From: Halicephalobus mephisto
Taxonomy: Eukaryota; Nematoda; Chromadorea; Rhabditida; Panagrolaimidae
NCBI GenBank assembly: GCA_009193035.1
Contig: SWDT01000584.1
Coordinates: 1 to 26,114 of the forward strand
Length of the DNA: 26,114 bases
Direction: 5' to 3'
A program made the position numbers and the translations under genes. The notes below the pieces were generated by a model. That model searched no databases and was not told where the DNA came from. It saw only the letters and a list, made by a program, of their open reading frames with translations. Below, one piece after another: positions 19,641-26,114 of the stretch. Positions within the stretch are counted from its first letter, which is position 1. Each line of letters begins with the position of its first letter.

Positions 19641-19987
19641 CTCAATTATCATTTCATTGTAAATTCGACAGTATTGTCTATATTAAAACTGAAAAATAAT
19701 TTTTATAAAATTTTTTTACCATAACATTTCGAAAAAATTCGACTTTGTTGTTTCAGCAAAAATTTAAAAAATATTTATTAAACTAAATGATTAGTGATTT
19801 TTTGTAAAACACAAAATTATTCTTCGGTCAGTTATATTACTTGGTAAACAATATTGTTTTTTAAAATACTGAATCTTGATGAAATTAATGACAAAAATTA
19901 CATCATTCCTCGAAAATTTGCAAACATGAACTTGGAAATTCTCTCCAGGCACATTTTGGAGCATAAGAAACTGATCAAAATTTGAAT
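19641..19987. other. Stretch without a supported gene
   Basis: AT-rich DNA before the tRNA-bearing duplication. No RNA gene or domain was recognised. Confidence 0.5.
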
Positions 19988-20077
19988 CACTTGATTTTCG
20001 TGTGGGGATTGCTGTAAACATTCTTTCTGTGGATTTGATATTGATAGAAGTGTATTGGGAGAAAAAGCAAAAATGAA

Positions 20078-20151
20078 TGCCCGGGGCAGGGGTCGAACCT
20101 ACGACCTTGGGCTTATTAGACCCACGCTCTAACCGACTGAGCTACTCGGGC
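20078..20151 (-). tRNA. tRNA-Ile (AAT), copy 1
   Basis: Read on the minus strand, the cloverleaf is complete: acceptor GCCCGAG with CCCGGGC (one A-C mismatch at pair 6-67), D arm GCTC/GAGC, anticodon stem TGGGT/GCCCA with loop CTAATAA, and T arm GTAGG-TTCGACC-CCTGC. The anticodon AAT (complement of 20115-20117) decodes AUU and AUC. Internal promoters fit: A box TAGCTCAGTCGG and B box GGTTCGACCCC. A T run lies just downstream as the Pol III stop. CCA is not encoded. The mismatch could be tolerated or mark early decay, but the second copy shares it. Confidence 0.88.
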
Positions 20152-20290
20152 GCGGACAACTTCCTCCGGCCAGCCCACAAAAACGCCACCCTGTGGCCAC
20201 TATTTCCAGTACAATTTATCCATAAAATTCGGAAAATTGAAAATTAACATGAATTAATGCTCATAACAATGGCTGAAATCCGGTCCGTCC

Positions 20291-20342
20291 CCTTCTCTCA
20301 TCAGTTGAGAAAGCTCCTTTTGAGAAATCCGTTCTCTGAAGG
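20291..20342. ncRNA. Possible multi-hairpin structure next to the tRNA
   Basis: A closing stem CCTTC/GAAGG encloses three small hairpins, CTCA-TCAGT-TGAG, AAAG-CTC-CTTT and GAGAA-ATCCG-TTCTC, giving a four-way junction in 52 nt. It is conserved in the second copy at 22545-22596, but so is the whole block, so selection is not shown. Strand and function are unknown. Confidence 0.2.
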
Positions 20343-20389
20343 GAACCTAACCGACGACCGAACTCTCGTCGAAATGAACTGTTCGAATG

Positions 20390-20970
20390 AGTTACATATC
20401 ATCTTCAGATTTGAAACATGAGTCGAGGATCAATTTTATCTTTTGCAGAACGATCTTTTGAATCAAATAAGAGAGAAATAAAACTGACCAATCGTGATAT
20501 TCCAAAACGTTCATTCTAAAAAATCAAATTTTGAAATATTTGGATCCATATTTGTAAAAATCGCTTAAATTAATGCAAATTTGATATCGGTAATTTCACT
20601 TATTTTAAAACAATAGAAAACAATATTCTCCAAAAACTTAATTTAAAAAATTAATTTTTTTTTTATTTTCTAAACTACTTTTTATAATTTGAACGATTTT
20701 TAGTATCACTTTTTGTCATAAATATCCAAACCTTAATTCTTAAACATAAAAGGCAAAATTTTTTCAAAAATTTCTAGTTTTACAAAACTACGAACGACCA
20801 ACTTCTTTTTCGTTCTGGAGTTACTCTCATTATAGACTCCCCAAGCTCGGTACAAAGAGCTCTTGATAGTTTAAGGTCTAATTCATCCACCACCGTGGTG
20901 GAGCACATCCTTCAGTCCCCTTCTATATTCCCCGTCAGAGAGTTCATTTCAAATGAAATTCAAAAACGAA
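20390..20970. other. Stretch without a supported gene
   Basis: AT-rich DNA. The only marked feature is a perfect short palindrome, CCACCACCGTGGTGG, near 20888-20902, upstream in sequence of the next tRNA's terminator side. Confidence 0.5.
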
Positions 20971-21044
20971 TGCCCGAAGCAGGACTTGAACCTGCAACCA
21001 CAGGCACATAAGACCTGTGCTCTGACCGATTGAGCTATCCGGGC
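20971..21044 (-). tRNA. tRNA with anticodon TAT (Ile) on a Lys-like body
   Basis: Minus-strand cloverleaf: acceptor GCCCGGA/TTCGGGC, D arm GCTC/GAGC, anticodon stem CAGGT/GCCTG with loop CTTATGT, and T arm GCAGG-TTCAAGT-CCTGC. A box TAGCTCAATCGG and B box GGTTCAAGTCC are intact, and a TTTTT run follows. The anticodon TAT would read AUA (Ile). The acceptor stem, D arm and T loop match the general form of eukaryotic tRNA-Lys(UUU), but the discriminator is A rather than G. It is either a real minor tRNA-Ile, a tRNA with a changed anticodon, or a pseudogene. Confidence 0.8.
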
Positions 21045-21333
21045 TTAACTCGCTAGGTAAAGTAATGAAAAATTCGCTTTGAGTTTATCAAAATGTTTCC
21101 TGATTCATCTGATTGCTCCACACTTTCCAACTTATATCAGTGATTTTGTTTCTCGCCTTTTAGAGCAGAGAGTATTATGAAATCACCTCCGAAAATCGAC
21201 TGCAAGAGACTATTAAGAAATCTCCCAAGCTCTAGGTAAACAGTTCCGAACCTTGGTCTCACTTTTCTAGTTTGTTCATTCCCAATTCGGGCCACGGGAG
21301 CTATCAATCAACTTCATTACTCCCCAGAATACC

Positions 21334-21585
21334 TCAACTGAAAACGGTCTCCGAGGATAAGACAACTATGATTTCTGTGTCCTTGCAATATTTCTCACTA
21401 TTGCTGGATTCTCCACCCACGTCATCTTTACCGTAATTCCCGAGGTCAGTGACATTGCTGTCGTTATTAGAAATGAGATATGAATCTTCTGGCTTCAAGA
21501 CAAGGTTGATTCCACCTTCGGAAACAAAGACGTACTGCAGTTTATGGAATTGGCATTTCGAGTCTGTACAGAGTATATAACAGCT
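21334..21585 (-). CDS. Unassigned open frame, possible exon
   Basis: An 83-codon frame without an ATG reads like an acidic, Asn/Ser-rich protein (VFVSEGGINLVLKPEDSY, SNNDSNVTDLGNYGKDD) and ends ETVFS before a TGA. The final bases also form a TTTTCAG acceptor-like site. There is a stop just upstream and no convincing acceptor. It may be a gene relic. No family was recognised, and 21045-21333 and 21586-22241 show nothing else. Confidence 0.2.
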   Translation of the reverse strand, partial: SCYILCTDSKCQFHKLQYVFVSEGGINLVLKPEDSYLISNNDSNVTDLGNYGKDDVGGESSNSEKYCKDTEIIVVLSSETVFS

Positions 21586-22241
21586 TTAAAAACGAACAGC
21601 GAGTAAATTAGAAAAGAGTCCGAGATCACCACTTCCTTGGATCCATCTCAACAACAAAAAGTGCAACACAAGCTCTCCTTGGTGGAAAAGTTGAATTTAT
21701 AGTTACTTCGTGCAGTTACTCATTTTTTATATGAATCCTGAGACTCATCAGGAGGAATCGAAAAACCGATTCAACGAAACAAAAAAGGGGAGTCTGAACT
21801 CATAAACCATCCAATCGAAAACCTCACAACTGTTCAATCTTATATATTAGGAAGGATAAAATATTAATATGTTCGTAAATAATACAAAGAAAACATAAAT
21901 GTCGTGAATCTTCGGTTTTGAATCAACTGGCACCCAATTGTGACGATGCTTGGTCTGCCCGTTTGGAGGGTGGGAATAGTTGATTTCACTCTGCTCTCAG
22001 TCGCTTTCCGGCGGGAACAAATATTTGGAAATGCAAGAGTGGGATTGGAGATCCTCAGCATCCACAACTTGCAGAAAAAATCTTTGTGACTTCTCAAACA
22101 TTTCCTGGTACTTCAGAAGGAAGGTCTGAAGATTGTCCGATGGTCAGTATTCCAAAACAGTAGCGTTCAGATTTCAAAAAAATCTGAGCATTTCCTATTG
22201 TTGTTAGTTGTGACCTGAATTTCCCAGAAAACAGCTGGAAC

Positions 22242-22643
22242 CACTTGATTTTCGTGTGGGGATTGCTGTAAACATTCTTTCTGTGGATTTGATATTGATA
22301 GAAGTGTATTGGGAGAAAAAGCAAAAATGAATGCCCGGGGCAGGGGTCGAACCTACGACCTTGGGCTTATTAGACCCACGCTCTAACCGACTGAGCTACT
22401 CGGGCGCGGACAACTTCCTCCGGCCAGCCCACAAAAACGCCACCCTGTGGCCACTATTTCCAGTATAATCTATCCATAAAATAGGAAAAATTGGAAATTA
22501 ACATGAATTAATGCTCATAACAATGGCTGAAATCCGGTCCGTCCCCTTCTCTCATCAGTTGAGAAAGCTCCTTTTGAGAAATCCGTTCTCTGAAGGGAAC
22601 CTAACCAACGACCGAACTCTCATCGAAGTGAACTGTTCGAATG
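22242..22643. repeat. 402-bp duplicated block, copy 2 (contains tRNA-Ile)
   Basis: Partner of 19988-20389, 2254 bp away, same length and orientation. Most substitutions lie 5' of the tRNA (about 22467-22495) and at the far end, while the tRNA itself is identical. Confidence 0.93.
22332..22405 (-). tRNA. tRNA-Ile (AAT), copy 2
   Basis: Identical to the tRNA at 20078-20151, including the A-C acceptor mismatch, internal promoter boxes and the downstream T run. Confidence 0.88.
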
Positions 22644-23105
22644 GGCTGTATTTCAAGAGGTTCAAAGTGATGTAATGTCAGGAATCAATTTCCCCTGCAG
22701 AATGATTTTTTGAATTCAATTAATTATTAAACATGATAGTTCTTTGATAAGTGAAAAATTGAGCTCTGAAGTGTTAATGTAAAAAATCTATTAGATATCT
22801 GTAAGCATCGTGAAATCCTCTCTCATCATGGGGATAATTCATCAAATACTCTATCTAAAAGATAGGTCAAAGAATCAGCTATCGAAATATAAAAGAAAAC
22901 TTGTAAAGTGGTGAGTTCATTTAATCGTTATTTCTATAAGGAAATCAATACAATTGAACAGGTTAAGAAATTCGTTCTTCGAAAAGATGATTTGATAAGT
23001 TATTGATTCTTTGACATTCTTGATAAAGCAAGCTTATTCGAGCGTCGGTCCAGTCAGTTGACATTGATTCTGTAATAATTATTAATACTTATATTCCACA
23101 TCGGG
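22644..23105. other. Stretch without a supported gene
   Basis: AT-rich DNA upstream of the next plus-strand gene. No repeat shared with the rest of the window was found beyond a short CCAGTCAGTTGAC resembling part of the 240-bp repeat. Confidence 0.5.
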
Positions 23106-23759
23106 ATGGTGCGGAAAAATTGCTTCGGCCATGAATGTAAATTAGCATGGGGATACAATGATTCTTCCAACACATTGATACCTCTTGAGGGCTCTTTTTA
23201 CAGGAGTAAGCCGGCGACAAAGAACGTGTGGTGGTATTCCGTCTTCCCTTTGTCATCAACGAATATCTCAAGTGCTGTGAGTTTCCTTTCGTTGAATAAA
23301 CCCATTTCCGATGTTTCAGAAGTTCATTAGTTCCTTCCTGGAACCAGGTTGCCAGAAAGCCCTGGAATTTCAAATTGTTTTCGACGATAATGAGTATTGG
23401 GTAATTCGCTGTCAACTTCGAAGACAGAAACATGGGTGCAGGAAGCTTCGGGAATACCCGTCTGAATGTAATCACTACGTCAGTGCAATCGATTACGGTA
23501 TTGATTTGTGGATACTCATTCCACAAACGAAATTCCCGAAAGGAATTGAGGAGGTGAGATCTATCAACATTGATTTCTATCACCGTTGGCATAAAATTCA
23601 ATTCTACTCTATTTTCATGAATATATACAATATACAAAAATACGATAATTGCCCGATCGGAGATGCTACCCTTTATCGAGCAGAGAGAGGAAAACATTCT
23701 TTTCTCACTTAAAGGCAATAGTTTTCTCGCATGTAATTTTCCTTATTTCGTAGATTTAA
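23106..23759 (+). CDS. Unrecognised two- or three-exon gene, about 136 aa
   Basis: Exon 1 (23106-23276) and exon 2 (23320-23553) join in frame across a 43-bp intron with GTGAGT donor and TGTTTCAG acceptor. A GTGAG donor at 23554 and a TTTCGTAG acceptor ending at 23753 would add one codon and a TAA at 23757-23759. The product starts MVRKNCFGHECKLAWGYN, continues with aromatic-rich NVWWYSVFPLS, and ends with ALEFQIVFDDNEYWVIRC and AIDYGIDLWILIP, suggesting an alternating beta-strand fold with a C-x4-C pair near the N-terminus. No signal peptide or known domain was recognised. The open minus-strand frame across the same bases lacks such splice sites. The last intron is uncertain. Confidence 0.55.
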
Positions 23760-23994
23760 TAAGGTTTCGTTACCCAAGTTTGAGATTGTTCCAACTAAAA
23801 TGGAGAAAGAGATGTTAATGTTTGTTAATAAACATTTATAATCAAGAAAAATTGACCAGATTGCGGCTTCGAAGAAATTCACACAAACCTCGGGAGGGGG
23901 GATTGGTTGAGCCAGAAAATTTATTAAACCACACTGATTACCCAGTTGTAATTATTGAAGGTATTTTATAAAATAAATATTTGTTGGATCTCAC

Positions 23995-24989
23995 TTAATG
24001 TCTCGTATCTTCAGGGTTGGTAGGAGAGTGGAGGGTGTGGTCCAGAATGAGCATATATATACTACTGACGCAATCTCGCAGATACTGATTGAGTATGTCG
24101 AATCGATTGTTGTAGTCTACGGTTCGAGGAACATCTGTTTTGCAATGTGGAATCGTGATGAAGTGCACAACGGGATATTGGGGTGAAACAACAGCAGCGG
24201 AATCCCTGCTTCTGCATCGTTGGGCTGACTCTTTCCCGAAGTCTTGATCCAGAGCCTTAAATAACTTCTCGATAAAGTCATCGAGCTGCTCCAAACCATG
24301 TTCTGTGTTTGATGCTCTGATAGTCAGATCCATCCCATAGACGATGTAGATATTCGGAATAATGTAGGCATTCATTCTTGAGTTTCTAATTTCGTTTAGA
24401 GCTCGAAAGAAGGTCGAATACGGAGTGGGGAAACTAAGGTCTACTCCCTCAGAACCCTTGAAAACAGTATGAGTTTGAAGAGGTTGCAGTAAGGTGTCGT
24501 ATATAAACAAGTTTCTTCTACGAGACTCCTCGGCACAGTGGAATTTCAGCATAATACGTTTCACTTCATCCACTGTTTTCGGAGTAAGACCATCAGAATT
24601 GGAAATCCATTCATCTGCAGCACACGCTGGAGGAGCAGGAATGAGGTTGAAAGCGTAAGGAAGAGCCGCTAAGGGGTTTGCTTGGGAGTTGCCAACATTG
24701 GGCTTCGTATCTTCATCTATACCTGGGTATTCAGTGAAGTTTATACTGGAAATGACTGATTCGGAATCTTCGTGTCTTGGCTCATCTGCTGGTTCCGCTT
24801 TGAACGTGATTCGACGTCGCTGAAAATCAATTATGCAAGAGAAATGAGACTTGAGATTCCTACCTTTCTCGGAGACTGATACTCTTCTTCAGAGTCGGAC
24901 AGAGTGATCAGGTCAACCATATAATTGTGCCAATAGGTTTCCTTTGAGTATGGATAGTTTGTTCTAAAGATGTTGAGTACTGAACTCAT
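23995..24989 (-). CDS. Unrecognised 316-aa gene with basic and acidic N-terminal region
   Basis: Exon 24989-24864 and exon 24819-23995 join in frame over a 44-bp intron (GTAGG donor, TTTTCAG acceptor). Residues 1-42 carry LSDSEEEYQSPRK, and the junction makes a basic PRKRRR run like a nuclear localisation signal. Residues 45-130 are acidic, Pro/Ala-rich and likely disordered; 130-316 look globular: RRRNLFIYDTLLQPL, MNAYIIPNIYIVYGMD, YPVVHFITIPHC, DYNNRFDILNQYLRD. The order strand-Asp, strand-Gly-x-Asp, strand, helix vaguely recalls SGNH hydrolases, but no catalytic set is secure. The ATG at 24989 follows an in-frame stop; TTGTTAG just upstream could be an acceptor, making this the 3' part of a longer gene that includes the broken frames at 25030-26018. 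Confidence 0.5.
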
Positions 24990-25029
24990 TAGCTCCTAAC
25001 AACTCGTCCCTGCAGTCATCTTGTCTTGC

Positions 25030-26018
25030 TTCTTGTACCTGCATCTGAGAACTTGGATGATGACACTTCAGAAGGTGACTAGTGTATCTCCGTGATCCGC
25101 AGGTGCAGAACAGGAATGGTTTCCTGTAGATTTCTGCTCGACGCTGACAAAGTCACCACACTTTGTGCAAATCCAGCTTCTTACATCTTGAGTGCATTTC
25201 TCCGGGCACTCCGACTCAAATAAGCTTGAGTTACTGGAGACTTACTCGTCTCCGCACCTTCCATGTCAACAACCCCGAACAAAACCCTGGTGTTGTCGTA
25301 CCCGATATATGGTTCAACTACCTCATCATTGTTGATCACTAAGGAATTACTGAATTTGACTGTTCTGTGAAGTGTTTCTACAACGTGTTCATAACCGGAA
25401 GGATTGCAATGAAAGGACTCATGCAGTTGATCCATTTGCCGTTCACTTTGATCGGGAACCAAGTGTTCAATTGTGTGAGCCATGACTCGATTTCGTCCGC
25501 AGTTCCCGGAAGATTGTCCCCTTCATCCATATCACTTGCATGACCTATTGAGTATCTAATATAATCGGTGTAGCAGAAAAAGAGCTTTTTCACAACTGGG
25601 TACATCTCTAAGAAGTCGTTTCTATCCATCGATTTGTACTCTCTCTTTGTTCTTTCTAGATTGGACCTGATTTTTTTAAACGATGTTGTTCCAAATTCTG
25701 CATCTGAAGGAACGGGGGATATCCAGCGGTTTCCATCTTCATTTCAATTTTTCGATAAACACAGTAGAGATGTGAAAGGAAACATGCAAATTCACGTTGA
25801 TTGTTGATGGGAGTTTCTTTGAAGTTCTGAACTATCTTCTTATGTTTGAAAGAAACAGCGATATCTTCGTCAGAAAATTCCTGCTTGTGCAGTTCTTCCA
25901 TAAAGTCCGCAAGTTCTCGTAGTAGTATTACTCTGACTTCACCATAGTTGATCAACAATTTGCATTCGGTTTCTCCTTGAACTTCGTGTAGTTCTCCTTC
26001 TTTTAGTAGAGCTTTCAT
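25030..26018 (-). pseudogene. Frame-broken coding region with Cys/His clusters
   Basis: Protein-like sequence continues along the minus strand but changes frame at least four times: 26018 to about 25745 (starts MKALLKEGELHEVQ right after a TTTTCAG acceptor), about 25743-25385 (GNRWISPVPSDAEFG, MDRNDFLEMYPVVKKLFFCY), about 25480-25235 (SFHCNPSGYEHVVETLHR), about 25230-25140 (FESECPEKCTQDVRSWICTK then CGDF) and about 25125-25030 (KPFLFCTCGSRR, then HLLKCHH). The last two blocks look like one or two zinc-binding fingers (C-x3-C, C-x2-C, C-x-C, H, C-x-H). No introns explain the shifts. It is either a decayed gene, perhaps transposon-derived, or a region with base-level errors. The gene probably continues past the window edge. 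Confidence 0.5.
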
Positions 26019-26114
26019 CTGAAAACAGTATTATTTAACGAAATAGACAATAGGAAGTCAATAAGTTGAAAAGTTTATCAGTTATGAAATCTACTGATTG
26101 TGTTGTGGATTTTA

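Larger units (their letters stand above)
19988..20389. repeat. 402-bp duplicated block, copy 1 (contains tRNA-Ile)
   Basis: Bases 19988-20389 match 22242-22643 in direct orientation without length change, with roughly ten substitutions. The block begins CACTTGATTTTCGTG and ends GTTCGAATG. It carries the tRNA, its 5' and 3' flanks and a fold-back segment at 20291-20342. Flanks outside the block are hardly similar, except weak traces just after it. Confidence 0.93.

Noticed and set aside
20282..20342. CTGATGA on the minus strand as a hammerhead ribozyme core or snoRNA box C
   Set aside because: No matching GAAA core, stem arrangement or box D at suitable spacing was found.
23089..23718. Minus-strand frame of 209 codons
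   Set aside because: It runs opposite the plus-strand gene, which has GT-AG introns that keep frame; the minus translation has no recognisable pattern.

Overview
The window looks like nuclear DNA of a small-genome nematode, probably a rhabditid. Introns are mostly 38-50 bp with GTAAG/GTGAG donors and TTTTCAG or TTTTTAG acceptors, intergenic DNA is AT-rich, genes are closely packed, and two genes lie in a same-strand, operon-like pair. This is inference from gene structure. No organism name can be read from the sequence.

Left third (1-6.8 kb): a repeat-built, mobile-element-like region. At its heart is an imperfect palindrome of about 5 kb (about 1430-6445, centre near 3885). The arms carry, from centre outwards, a C-terminal fragment of a family B DNA polymerase of the Polinton/Maverick or related protein-primed type, a short hydrophobic ORF, a trypsin-like serine protease gene, and an inverted repeat. 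The right-arm protease (4777-6054, +) is intact with a readable His/Asp/Ser triad. The left-arm copy (1814-2992, -) keeps the triad motifs but has several frame breaks. The unit is flanked by direct repeats of about 138 bp (1-138 and 6669-6808), and a roughly 240-bp repeat occurs three times around it.

Middle (7.2-19.4 kb): ordinary conserved genes. On the minus strand are a MARCH-type RING-CH E3 ligase (8424-9066) and, 150 bp downstream, an aldo-keto reductase (7181-8274), probably one operon. On the plus strand are RIC1, the Golgi RAB6 exchange-factor subunit (9550-14502, nine exons), a cytochrome P450 (14802-16999, five exons) and a nucleoredoxin-like protein with a WCPPC centre (18830-19351). 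Between and after them are tandem repeats (17.1-17.7 kb and 19.3-19.6 kb) and a cluster of MITEs (17.95-18.71 kb), one with pogo/Tigger-like ends and a TA duplication.

Right third (19.6-26.1 kb): three minus-strand tRNA genes. Two are tRNA-Ile(AAT) copies inside a 402-bp near-identical duplication. The third has anticodon TAT on a body that resembles tRNA-Lys. Beyond them are an unrecognised two-exon plus-strand gene (23106-23759), an unrecognised 316-aa minus-strand gene (23995-24989), and a frame-broken minus-strand coding region (about 25030-26018) with Cys/His clusters that runs toward the window edge.

The most unusual object is the palindromic protease/polymerase unit. It fits a decayed Maverick-type element, or cargo left by one, in which a serine protease family travels with the element.
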